56,265 nucleotides of DNA from Clostridia bacterium. Its GTDB lineage: Bacteria > Bacillota > Clostridia > Oscillospirales > Acutalibacteraceae. The notes beneath the pieces were generated by a model. It saw nothing but the letters and a program-made list of their open reading frames with translations. It did not search any database and was not told where the DNA came from. A program made the translations under genes and the position numbers. This document shows positions 41,893 to 48,960 of this stretch, piece by piece (the first letter of the stretch is position 1; every line of letters begins with the position of its first letter). The stretch lies in NCBI GenBank assembly GCA_017935325.1, contig JAGBHV010000047.1:1-56265 (forward strand), in the 5' to 3' direction.

Positions 41893-41930
41893 AAAATCGA
41901 CAAGTCTCACGTGGAACTTGTCGATTTTTG
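41893..41930. terminator. Hairpin related to the tRNA-Ser terminator
   Basis: 13-bp arms AAAATCGACAAGT and ACTTGTCGATTTT followed by TTGGC. The same core and the same TTTTTGGC flank occur at the tRNA-Ser terminator 270 bp away, suggesting duplication of a terminator or loss of a second tRNA gene. Confidence 0.6.
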
Positions 41931-41995
41931 GCTATGGGCTACAAAAAAGATATTTTCGGCAGTTTTGCGTATGAATTCGAACCCTCGTATAAATC

Positions 41996-42164
41996 AAGGC
42001 GAAGCCTTGTATATCATCAATTTCGCAGAAATTGCATATCATCAAGATGAAGTCTTGTATATCATCATTGCGAAAACAAAATACAGCCTGTGGCTGATGA
42101 TATACGCCTACGGCGATGATATACACGCGTACCGCGTGATGATATGCCATTGCTTTCGCAATGG
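41996..42164. repeat. Array of seven mini-hairpins separated by inverted 10-mers
   Basis: Short hairpins with different stems (arms AAGGC/GCCTT, AATTTC/GAAATT, AAGA/TCTT, CAGCC/GGCTG, CGCC/GGCG, CACGCG/CGCGTG, CCATTGC/GCAATGG) are separated by 10-mers. On the left these are GTATATCATC, GCATATCATC, GTATATCATC; on the right their reverse complements GATGATATAC, GATGATATAC, GATGATATGC. Orientation flips at about 42067-42095. An open frame crosses it but is only a by-product of the repeats. The stretch 41740-42198 holds no gene. Confidence 0.8.
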
Positions 42165-42168
42165 ATAA

Positions 42169-42198
42169 AAAATCGACAGGTCAAAACCTGTCGATTTT
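42169..42198 (-). terminator. Terminator of tRNA-Ser
   Basis: 12-bp arms AAAATCGACAGG and CCTGTCGATTTT with a 6-nt loop; on the minus strand it starts directly after the CCA end and is followed by TTTTTTA-like sequence. Confidence 0.85.
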
Positions 42199-42287
42199 TG
42201 GCGGAAGCGGCGAGATTCGAACTCGCGGGGGATTGCTCCCTAACTGATTTCGAGTCAGCCCCGTTATGACCACTTCGATACGCTTCC
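42199..42287 (-). tRNA. tRNA-Ser (anticodon CGA)
   Basis: Minus-strand, 89 nt including encoded CCA. Acceptor arms GGAAGCG and CGCTTCC with discriminator G, anticodon arm CTGA-CTCGAAA-TCAG giving CGA, a long variable arm as expected for tRNA-Ser, and T-arm GAGTTCGAATCTC. It decodes UCG. Confidence 0.95.
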
Positions 42288-42301
42288 GTGTAAGCTTCAA
42301 T

Positions 42302-42330
42302 ATTGTACCAAAAAACATTTTTTCTGTCAA
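42302..42330 (-). promoter_or_regulatory. Promoter of tRNA-Ser
   Basis: Minus strand TTGACA, 17-bp spacer, TACAAT, near-consensus, 15 bp before the tRNA 5' end. Confidence 0.85.
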
Positions 42331-42342
42331 GGCTTAAAAGTA

Positions 42343-42370
42343 TTGCAAAAGTGTGCTTTTGTGATATAAT
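42343..42370 (+). promoter_or_regulatory. Promoter of the EamA transporter gene
   Basis: TTGCAA, 16-bp spacer, TATAAT; start codon 23 bp downstream. Confidence 0.55.
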
Positions 42371-42393
42371 AGCAGAAGATTGGATGTGGTTTA

Positions 42394-43245
42394 ATGTATT
42401 ATGTAATGATTCTGGCTGCCGTTGTGATGTTCGGATTTCAGTTTTTCCTGAATGATGACTATGAGAAGAAAAACGGAAATAATCTTACTTCTTCAATGAT
42501 GTTTATTTTCGGTTCAAGTCTGGTGGGGTTTGTAATTCTTCTCGGGATAAACAAATTCAGGTTTGAGTTTACGTATTATACTCTTTTCATGGCAGTCGTA
42601 ACTGCGCTTAATATGATGGCGTGCCTTTTCTGCAGCATGAAAGCGTTGGCAAGGATAAATCTGTCGTTATATTCGATTTTTTCAATGCTCGGCGGAATGC
42701 TGCTTCCGTTTTTTGCGGGAATTCTGTTCTATGAGGAGAAGCTGACGCTCGGCAAAATTCTCTGTTTCATAATTGTAACACTTGCGTTGTTTGTTACTTT
42801 TCAGAAAGGCAAAAGTGCAAAAGGGTTTATCTATTATGCAGGGATTTTTGTTTTCAACGGAATGTCAGGTGTGTTGTCAAAAATCTTTCAGGAAAGCACA
42901 TTTGAAAAAACAAGTGCCGCAGGATATTCGGTTCTGAGTGCGTTGATGACTGTGGTGATAGCAGGCATTATTCTTCTCTTCAATATCAAAAAGGTATCTC
43001 TTCCGAAGAGAAATTCTTTTTTAAGCCTTGCAGGATACGGTTTTTTAAATAAAGTTGCAAATTATCTTCTGCTTATCGCTCTTGCTCATGTGCCTGCATC
43101 AACACAGTATCCGATGGTAACGGGCGGTGTAATGATTGTTTCTACTGTTCTCGGCTTCTTTACGCCGAACAAACCCGGCAAAAGAGAAATTATTTCACTT
43201 GTTCTTGCTTTTGTCGGAATAATGATGCTTGTAATTGTGCCGTAA
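42394..43245 (+). CDS. EamA/DMT-family transporter
   Basis: 283 residues made of about ten hydrophobic helices in two halves (for example FAGILFYEEKLTLGKILCFIIVTLALFV and the later TQYPMVTGGVMIVSTVLGFF), with the short basic segment KRN between them: the drug/metabolite transporter layout. The first half carries YSIFSMLGGMLLPFFAGILF and the second YPMVTGGVMIVS, the repeated EamA signature. Substrate unknown. RBS poor (GGATG). Confidence 0.82.
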   Translation: MYYVMILAAVVMFGFQFFLNDDYEKKNGNNLTSSMMFIFGSSLVGFVILLGINKFRFEFTYYTLFMAVVTALNMMACLFCSMKALARINLSLYSIFSMLGGMLLPFFAGILFYEEKLTLGKILCFIIVTLALFVTFQKGKSAKGFIYYAGIFVFNGMSGVLSKIFQESTFEKTSAAGYSVLSALMTVVIAGIILLFNIKKVSLPKRNSFLSLAGYGFLNKVANYLLLIALAHVPASTQYPMVTGGVMIVSTVLGFFTPNKPGKREIISLVLAFVGIMMLVIVP

Positions 43246-43296
43246 ATATGTACAGGATAATCCGGTTAAGATTTTTGTTTTACAGACGATACATTT

Positions 43297-43962
43297 TTAA
43301 CCCGGCTGCCGCACATAGGATTCGGGAATCTGACCGACAATGATTGTTTCACCGATTACTATTGTGTTTTCAACCGAGGTTCTCATGCTTCTGCCTGAAA
43401 GAATTATGCTGATATCAGCTTCGACTCTTATCTGTATCTGATGGCGCGATTGATTTATGCCCGTGCTTTCAAAAAGGTTTTCAATTCCGCTTCGTGCATT
43501 TCCTGAAAGGCTGATGAAAAACGTGATTGCAGGACCGCGTCCGACAAGCAGGTCGCTTCCGATTAAAGTGCCGACAGGTATTGAAACGGGGCATCGTGAT
43601 GCGCTGTTGATTCTTTTTACAACCCCGTCTAAAATGGCACCTTCAATGGCGTTTGTCAGGTTTATGTTTGTGTTTACGGAAATTATATTTCCCTCACCGT
43701 CATATCTGTAGTCGACAAGCTCTTTGTAGCTTTCTTCGTCTGAATCAATAACTTCGCTTACGGAGTCGTTTATAGCCTGCATGGCAACATTCTTCGCTTT
43801 GTCTGCAGCCATTGCACCAAGCACACCTGATGCTTTTGCATCTATGAGAACAGCAAAAACAACACACATCACAAGAAATAACAAAAGCATAAATATTATT
43901 TTCTTTTCAATATGTGACCGACGGCGTTTCATTTTTCTGAAACGCTTTTTTGTTTTTTTCAT
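43297..43962 (-). CDS. yunB: Sporulation protein YunB
   Basis: 221 residues. Very basic N-terminus, one membrane helix (~20-42), then the YunB body with INSASRCPVSIPVGTLIGSDLLVGRGP and VEADISIILSGRSMRTSVENTIVIGETIIVGQIPESY. In Bacillus YunB is made in the mother cell under sigma-E; here a CATATAATA sequence just upstream resembles a sigma-E/K -10, but TATAAT overlaps it and the distance to ATG is short. Indicates the organism sporulates or descends from a spore-former. Confidence 0.88.
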   Translation of the reverse strand: MKKTKKRFRKMKRRRSHIEKKIIFMLLLFLVMCVVFAVLIDAKASGVLGAMAADKAKNVAMQAINDSVSEVIDSDEESYKELVDYRYDGEGNIISVNTNINLTNAIEGAILDGVVKRINSASRCPVSIPVGTLIGSDLLVGRGPAITFFISLSGNARSGIENLFESTGINQSRHQIQIRVEADISIILSGRSMRTSVENTIVIGETIIVGQIPESYVRQPG

Positions 43963-44001
43963 ATAACCACCAGGATTATTATATGTATTTTTTTCTTTCG
44001 G

Positions 44002-44030
44002 TTGAATTTTTATATGCGATGTGTTAAAAT
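44002..44030 (+). promoter_or_regulatory. Promoter of the hydrogenase sensory genes
   Basis: TTGAAT, 17-bp spacer, TAAAAT, about 50 bp upstream of the first DRTGG gene. Confidence 0.55.
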
Positions 44031-44081
44031 TTAATCAGCGAGTTTACCACTAAAATTTATGTGTTGAAAGGAAATCACATA

Positions 44082-44432
44082 ATGAAAGTTAAAGAATTGA
44101 CAGAAATACTGGAAGGCAATGTAATTTACGGCGAAGATTTTCTTGACAGAGAGGTTTTTACGGCTTGCGGAAGCGATATGATGAGCGACGTGCTTGCATT
44201 TGTAAAAGAGCAGGCTGTTATGCTCACAGGTCTTGTTAACCCTCAGGTTGTAAGAACAGCAGAAATGATGGATATGAAATGCATCGTTTTTGTAAGAGGA
44301 AAAAAGCCTGATATGGCAATGATTGAACTGGCTGAAGAACGTGAAATCCCTCTTGTTGCAACAGACCTTGAAATGTTCACAGCCTGCGGCAAGCTTTATG
44401 AAGCAGGCTTACGCGGAGGCAGCGGAAGATAA
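44082..44432 (+). CDS. DRTGG-domain protein (first, hydrogenase locus)
   Basis: 116 residues from the ATG at 44082, behind AAAGGAA. A single small alpha/beta domain: MKVKELTEILEGNVIYGEDFLDREV at the N-terminus, then LTGLVNPQVVRTAEMMDMKCIVFVRGKKP. This is the DRTGG-type domain found in phosphotransacetylase-like and HPr-kinase-like proteins and as stand-alone copies beside clostridial [FeFe] hydrogenases. Thought to bind a small ligand; role unknown. Overlaps the next start by one base (TAATG). Confidence 0.75.
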   Translation: MKVKELTEILEGNVIYGEDFLDREVFTACGSDMMSDVLAFVKEQAVMLTGLVNPQVVRTAEMMDMKCIVFVRGKKPDMAMIELAEEREIPLVATDLEMFTACGKLYEAGLRGGSGR

Positions 44433-44854
44433 TGGGAGAATTGAATTTCAAGTACGATGTTCTCAAAAATGATTTTACCTGCGCAGGCGAAGCTTCAGGC
44501 AAAATCAAACGTACACTTAAAGATTTAGGCTTCGATTCAAACTTAATAAGAAATGTTGCAATAGCAGTATATGAAGGCGAAATCAATATGGTAATTCACG
44601 CTGACGGCGGTGTTATTACCTGCGATATTTCACCTGAAGCAATTACGGTTGTTCTTGACGACAAAGGCCCCGGTATACCTGACGTTGACCTTGCAATGCA
44701 GGAAGGCTTCTCAACTGCACCTGATAATGTAAGACAGCTTGGCTTCGGTGCAGGTATGGGTCTTCCCAATATCAAAAAATATGCCGACGATATGCTTATT
44801 GAAACTCAGGTGGGTGTGGGCACAAAAATCACACTTAAATTCCTTGTGAAATAA
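44432..44854 (+). CDS. RsbW-like histidine-kinase-type ATPase (anti-sigma/partner-switch type)
   Basis: 140 residues, a lone HATPase_c domain. N-box with RNVAIAVYEGEINMVIHA, G1 box DDKGPGIPD, G2 region GFGAGMGLPNIKKYAD and GVGTKITLKF. It has no dimerisation/phosphoacceptor domain, so it fits an RsbW/SpoIIAB-like Ser kinase or binding switch. Its position between a DRTGG protein and a sensory hydrogenase suggests it relays a redox signal; no cognate STAS or sigma gene is in view. Confidence 0.85.
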   Translation: MGELNFKYDVLKNDFTCAGEASGKIKRTLKDLGFDSNLIRNVAIAVYEGEINMVIHADGGVITCDISPEAITVVLDDKGPGIPDVDLAMQEGFSTAPDNVRQLGFGAGMGLPNIKKYADDMLIETQVGVGTKITLKFLVK

Positions 44855-44865
44855 TTTTTGAAAAT

Positions 44866-44961
44866 GCAGAACGCAGAATGCAAAATGCAGAATTTCGGGT
44901 CTGCGACGCTTATTCTTTTGGGTGTGGGCTTTGCCCACCATAAACTTTGCACTATGCATTA
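44866..44961. repeat. Small MITE-like element with imperfect terminal inverted repeats
   Basis: AATGCAAAATGCAGAAT-type sequence on the left and the inverse of AATGCATAGTGCAAAGT on the right, enclosing a hairpin GTGGGC/GCCCAC. No coding potential. Typical of non-autonomous dispersed repeats. Confidence 0.5.
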
Positions 44962-44970
44962 AAAAATAAA

Positions 44971-44994
44971 GGACGCCCGATGGGCGCCCCTACG
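44971..44994 (-). repeat. CGTAGGG hairpin repeat, copy 1 (minus orientation)
   Basis: Read on the minus strand it begins CGTAGGG and continues into a G/C-rich hairpin ending GGGCGTCC. Two relatives, each beginning CGTAGGG, lie at 55624 and 55685. Confidence 0.55.
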
Positions 44995-45073
44995 AGCACT
45001 TTGCATTAAAATGGGGTATGGAAACCGGAGATCCTTCCCTACACAATATATTTTAAATCATGGAGGTGGCTCT

Positions 45074-46366
45074 ATGGATAAATATTTTCATTCAGTACGC
45101 CTTGACACATCAAAATGTGTGGGCTGTATGAACTGTATAAAAAGATGCCCTACCGAAGCAATACGCGTGCGTAAAGGTAAGGCAAAAATGATTCACGAAA
45201 GATGCATTGACTGCGGTGAATGTATCAGAGTATGTCCCCATCACGCAAAATATGCAGAACGCGAATCTTTAACGAGTATTGTAAATTATAAATACAGAAT
45301 TGCACTTCCTGCACCTGCTCTTTACGGTCAGTTTGCAAATCTTGACGATATAAATATTATCCTGAATGTTCTTAAAAGAATGGGATTTGATGAGGTTGCT
45401 GAGGTTTCAAAGGGTGCAGAGCTTGTGTCCCACGCAACAAGAAAACTGATGGCAGCAGGCGCTTTCAGAAAACCTGTTATTTCATCGGCTTGCCCCGTTG
45501 TGTGCAGACTTATCAGAATTTCTTTCCCTGAACTTATTCCGAATGTTGTAAACTTAAACGCTCCTTTTGAAGAAGCTGCAAGGCTTGCACGGGAAAAAGC
45601 AATGAAAGAGCATAACCTTAAAGCAGAAGACATCGGCGTTTTCTTCATTACACCTTGTCCTGCAAAAATTACAGCAATCAAGCAACCGCTTTTCGGTGAA
45701 AAATCAAACCTTGACGGAGCTGTTGCAATCAGCGATATTTATCCCGTTATGCTCCAGCAGATGAAAAAGGTTACCGAAATTGAAAATATTCAGCATTCAG
45801 GCAGAATCGGTGTAGGCTGGGCTGTAAGCGGCGGCGAAGCATCTGCACTTCTTCTGGATAACAGCCTTCACGTTGATGGTATCGAAAATGTTATTAAAAT
45901 CCTTGAAGAAATTGAGGATAACAAACTTAATAATGTTGATTTTATTGAACTTAATGCATGTACAGAGGGTTGCGTAGGCGGTTGCCTTACTGCGGAAAAT
46001 CCATATATTGCAAAGAATCGTCTGCAGACTCTGAAAAAATATCTGCCTGTTGCCTGCAACAGAATAGGCGATGACAATGTACCTCACGAAATGTTCTGGC
46101 AGAAGCCTCTTGAAGAGCTTCCCGTAATGCGTCTTTCAGGTAATATTGTTGATGCAATGCGTATGATGACTGATATTAAAGAAATTCAGAAAATGCTTCC
46201 TAACCTTGACTGCGGCACTTGCGGTGCACCGTCTTGTAAAGCACTTGCAGAAGATGTTGTGAAAGGTTATGCAAGCATAAACGACTGCATCTTCATGCTT
46301 CGCAAACAACTTGACGACAGCGAGATGGAAAGCCTTATCCCTGCACCCTACAGAAAAGAAGAATAA
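45074..46366 (+). CDS. Sensory-type [FeFe]-hydrogenase homologue
   Basis: 430 residues from the ATG at 45074, behind GGAGG. Two N-terminal [4Fe-4S] motifs (CVGCMNCIKRCP, CIDCGECIRVCP), an H-cluster domain, and a C-terminal FeS domain (CGTCGAPSCKALAEDV). The H-cluster loops are SSACPVV (normal TSCCPxW), FITPCPAK (normal MPCxxK) and ELNACTEGCVGGC (normal ExMxCxxGCxxGGG). The four cluster-binding Cys are kept but the proton-relay Cys is Ala, as described for sensory (group C) enzymes such as TmHydS. Unlike those there is no PAS domain. Probably senses hydrogen or redox state rather than producing hydrogen (inference). Confidence 0.85.
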   Translation: MDKYFHSVRLDTSKCVGCMNCIKRCPTEAIRVRKGKAKMIHERCIDCGECIRVCPHHAKYAERESLTSIVNYKYRIALPAPALYGQFANLDDINIILNVLKRMGFDEVAEVSKGAELVSHATRKLMAAGAFRKPVISSACPVVCRLIRISFPELIPNVVNLNAPFEEAARLAREKAMKEHNLKAEDIGVFFITPCPAKITAIKQPLFGEKSNLDGAVAISDIYPVMLQQMKKVTEIENIQHSGRIGVGWAVSGGEASALLLDNSLHVDGIENVIKILEEIEDNKLNNVDFIELNACTEGCVGGCLTAENPYIAKNRLQTLKKYLPVACNRIGDDNVPHEMFWQKPLEELPVMRLSGNIVDAMRMMTDIKEIQKMLPNLDCGTCGAPSCKALAEDVVKGYASINDCIFMLRKQLDDSEMESLIPAPYRKEE

Positions 46367-46368
46367 TT

Positions 46369-48036
46369 ATGAATGACTTAAGCAGATTGTTTGAAAATGC
46401 CCGGGATAACAGTGTGATAGAACTTGAAAAAGACAGAGTTTATCACGTGAAACCCGAGGATTCTTTCGTGAAAACAGGTTACTTCTGTTCAAACACAGCC
46501 AAAAGGCACGAAAATCCCGGGGGCACGCGTTATTGTGCCATATTTCTTGAAGATAAAAAGAATATCACAATCCGCGGAAACGGTGCGGAAATATGTGTGC
46601 ACGGGAAAATGACACCTTTGCTTTTCAGCAGATGTGATAATATCACCGTTGAAAACCTTGCGGTAGATTATTTCTGCCCTACGATGACGGAATTTAAAAT
46701 TCTTTCAAATAACAACGGAATCTGTGAGTTTAAAGTAAACCGGGAATGCCTTTTTGATATCGACGGAAAAGACCTTATCCTTAAAGGCGAAACTGCTGAA
46801 AACGGTAAACCCTACTGGCAGGGAAAAACATATGGTCAGGGCAGATTTATAAAAATTTTCAACCCTGAAACAAGGCTTACACGTGATTTCAGACGTGAAA
46901 CACTTGAGTTTAAAAAAGCAGAAAGAATAAGCGAAGATACTTTCCGTGCCGAGCTTATTTACAAAGATGCCGATTTTCCCGTAGGTCATATTATTCAGTC
47001 GAGAAATATTGTCCGCGACCAGACAGGCAGTTTCTTTGAAAGATGTAAAAATCTTCAATTCAGAAATATCCGTATGAAATTTATGCACGGGCTCGGCATT
47101 GTTTCACAATTCTGCGAAAACGTAAAATTTGAAAACTGCGATTTCACCCCGGGAGAGGGAAGGACGGTTGCAAGTACTGCTGATTTTTTTCAGTTTTCAG
47201 GCTGTAAAGGCAAACTTTATCTTGACAATATCAAAGCGTGGGGTGCACACGATGACTACGTGAATGTCCACGGCACCCACCTGAGGATTATCAGAAAAAA
47301 TAAACGCAAAAAAACTATAACCGTCCGTTTTATGCATCCCGAAAGCTGGGGCTTTCAGGCTTTTGAAAAAGGTGACACTCTTGAATTTATCAAGTGGAAT
47401 ACCCTTGCACCTTTCGGCAAAACGGAAGTTTTATCTTACGAAAAATTAAACGACACAGATATCAGACTTTATCTTACGAATCTGAATGATAACATAGAAG
47501 TCGGCAAAGACGTTGTGGAAAACGCAACGTGGACGCCTGATTTGTATGTCAGAAACTGCAATTTCGGCACAACATCGGGCAGGGGAATTTTATGCACAAC
47601 CCGTGGCGAAGTTGTAATAGAAAATAATGTTTTCGACAGCTTGTGGGGACCTGCACTTCTTCTGGAAGATGATTGCAATTTCTGGTTTGAATCAGGCTAC
47701 ACGAAAAAGGTTGTTTTCAGAAACAACATTGTAAAACAGTGTGAACACGCTGCTATGTGGAAGGGTGCACCCGTAATCAGGTATTCTCCGAAAGTGATGG
47801 ATGAGAATTCCGCACATTTTGTCCACGGTGAGCTTGTTGTAACAGGTAACACATTCCAAAAACCCAAAGAAGATAAACATCTGTTTTATCTTACATACCT
47901 TGCAAAAGCAGAAATCACCGACAATATTTTCGATTCGCCTTATGAGATAAAAACCCACCACACAGGCGAGATAACCGAAAAAAATAACAAGATAAAAGAG
48001 GCTCCCTTGTGTAAAGGGAGCTGTCAGCGAAGCTGA
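46369..48036 (+). CDS. GH110-like alpha-1,3-galactosidase (parallel beta-helix)
   Basis: 555 residues, no signal peptide, so cytosolic. Right-handed beta-helix strings (ITIRGNGAEI, ITVENLAVDYF, FRNIRMKFM, VIENNVFDSL). The motif ADFFQFSGCKGKLYLDNIKAWGAHDDYVNVHGTH resembles the Asp-pair/NVHG core I recall from GH110 alpha-galactosidases acting on blood-group B-type linkages. The start is 2 bp after the sensory-hydrogenase stop with only a weak binding site, yet the product has no relation to hydrogenase. The last 12 residues (EAPLCKGSCQRS) are encoded by the GGCTCCC repeat, so the original C-terminus has probably been replaced by repeat insertion. Confidence 0.75.
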   Translation: MNDLSRLFENARDNSVIELEKDRVYHVKPEDSFVKTGYFCSNTAKRHENPGGTRYCAIFLEDKKNITIRGNGAEICVHGKMTPLLFSRCDNITVENLAVDYFCPTMTEFKILSNNNGICEFKVNRECLFDIDGKDLILKGETAENGKPYWQGKTYGQGRFIKIFNPETRLTRDFRRETLEFKKAERISEDTFRAELIYKDADFPVGHIIQSRNIVRDQTGSFFERCKNLQFRNIRMKFMHGLGIVSQFCENVKFENCDFTPGEGRTVASTADFFQFSGCKGKLYLDNIKAWGAHDDYVNVHGTHLRIIRKNKRKKTITVRFMHPESWGFQAFEKGDTLEFIKWNTLAPFGKTEVLSYEKLNDTDIRLYLTNLNDNIEVGKDVVENATWTPDLYVRNCNFGTTSGRGILCTTRGEVVIENNVFDSLWGPALLLEDDCNFWFESGYTKKVVFRNNIVKQCEHAAMWKGAPVIRYSPKVMDENSAHFVHGELVVTGNTFQKPKEDKHLFYLTYLAKAEITDNIFDSPYEIKTHHTGEITEKNNKIKEAPLCKGSCQRS

Positions 48037-48048
48037 CTGAGGGATTGT
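48000..48048 (+). repeat. GGCTCCC double-hairpin repeat, copy A
   Basis: Parts: GGCTCCC hairpin (arms GCTCCCTT/AAGGGAGC, loop GTGTA), a second hairpin with arms GTCAGC/GCTGAC, then GAGGGATTGT. It forms the 3' end of the GH110-like gene and ends 2 nt before the ribosome binding site of the DUF559 gene. Confidence 0.9.
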
Positions 48049-48063
48049 AAAAGGAGAAAATTT

Positions 48064-48438
48064 GTGGACAGAAAACACAATAAGAATTTAGTGTCAAACG
48101 CAAGAACACTTCGTAAAAATATGACCAAAGAAGAAAGACATTTGTGGTATGACTTTTTGAGAAATCATTCTGCACGTTTTACACGACAAAAAATACTTGG
48201 TAAATATATAGCCGATTTTTACTCTCCTTCAGCAAAAATAGTAATTGAACTCGATGGCTCTCAACATTATGATGAAGTTCAAAAGCAGAAAGATGCTGAA
48301 AGAACAAAATATCTTGAAGGATATGGCTTGAGAATTATACGAATTCCAAATAATGAAGTTAATCAGAATTTTCTAGGGATATGTGAGTATATAGATGAAA
48401 TAGTCAAACAATCCCTCAGTCAAAATCACAGATTTTGA
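48064..48438 (+). CDS. DUF559 endonuclease-like protein
   Basis: 124 residues starting at GTG behind AAAGGAG. Vsr-like/PD-(D/E)XK fold of the DUF559 family: N-terminal NARTLRKNMTKEERHLWYDFLRNH, then RQKILGKYIADFYSPSAKIVIELDGSQHYD with the conserved Asp (ADFY) and Glu/Asp (IELDG) plus QHY, and a C-terminal LRIIRIPNNEV strand. The gene is enclosed by inverted copies of the GGCTCCC repeat; its last nine codons (QSLSQNHRF) lie inside the right copy. Likely a nuclease; relation to repair or to repeat mobility is open. Confidence 0.85.
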   Translation: MDRKHNKNLVSNARTLRKNMTKEERHLWYDFLRNHSARFTRQKILGKYIADFYSPSAKIVIELDGSQHYDEVQKQKDAERTKYLEGYGLRIIRIPNNEVNQNFLGICEYIDEIVKQSLSQNHRF

Positions 48439-48462
48439 CAGCTCCCTTTACACAAGGGAGCC
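48408..48462 (-). repeat. GGCTCCC double-hairpin repeat, copy B (inverted)
   Basis: Inverse orientation to copy A: same GGCTCCC hairpin and same GAGGGATTGT end, but the middle hairpin has arms GTCAAAATC/GATTTTGAC instead of GTCAGC/GCTGAC. It contains the last codons and the stop of the DUF559 gene. Confidence 0.9.
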
Positions 48463-48529
48463 AAGTCTTTTCGCAGAATTATATAAAATTTATGGTTGCG
48501 GAAAATCACTGTCAATGGGGGTGATACAG

Positions 48530-48943
48530 ATGATATTTACAAAAAATAAAAGAAAGATTATTTCGTTCTACATAATTTTTTATTTGTTTTTATCGCTTGT
48601 TATTGCCTTGTTTTCTCTTATTTCAGTTGCAATAATGCTTACAGGCGAATTGCTTCTTGCTGGAGTGATTCTGGCATTTCTCAGACTTCATATTGCTGAA
48701 GTAAAACAGACTGTACAAGTCGGCGAAGAAACTCTTGTCTGCAAAAGCTTTGTTATAAACGGTGCGGTAGCTGATGCTGAAATTCCCTATGAAAAGATAG
48801 AGAAAATAGAAGTAAGAAGAAAATATCTTTTTGTTTATGTGCACGGCGAAAAACCTTTTGCAATAAGAGATAATTACATCAATTATCCTGCTTTGTGCAA
48901 AGCGCTTTGTGAGAAATGCAAAGATGCACAAATTATAAAATAA
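48530..48943 (+). CDS. Small membrane protein with a PH-like domain
   Basis: 137 residues from the ATG at 48530, behind GGGGGTG; an earlier in-frame start overlaps the binding site. Two N-terminal membrane helices (~8-49), then a ~80-residue soluble part with ADAEIPYEKIEKIEVRRKYLFVYVHGEKPFAIRDN, which has the pattern of small bacterial PH-like (YcxB/bPH2-type) domains. Function unknown. It lies between repeat copies B and C, inside the segment that splits the hydrogenase locus. Confidence 0.65.
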   Translation: MIFTKNKRKIISFYIIFYLFLSLVIALFSLISVAIMLTGELLLAGVILAFLRLHIAEVKQTVQVGEETLVCKSFVINGAVADAEIPYEKIEKIEVRRKYLFVYVHGEKPFAIRDNYINYPALCKALCEKCKDAQIIK

Positions 48944-48960
48944 AACCGATAGTAACCCTT

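Noticed and set aside
41929-41992. Possible second tRNA on the minus strand (T-loop-like GTTCGAA, CCA-like end)
   Set aside because: The distance between T-loop and CCA is far too long and no anticodon or D arm is found; at most a remnant.
41996-42164. CRISPR-like array
   Set aside because: Units are ~20-25 bp hairpins with changing orientation; there are no constant-length unique spacers and no cas genes.
41911-42168. An 85-residue plus-strand frame across the mini-hairpin array
   Set aside because: Its sequence is just the translation of the 10-mer and hairpins; no ribosome binding site and no protein-like pattern.
47990-48475. Classical insertion sequence around the DUF559 gene
   Set aside because: There is no transposase motif and no clear target-site duplication beside the outer ends of the inverted repeats; listed instead as a repeat-gene unit.
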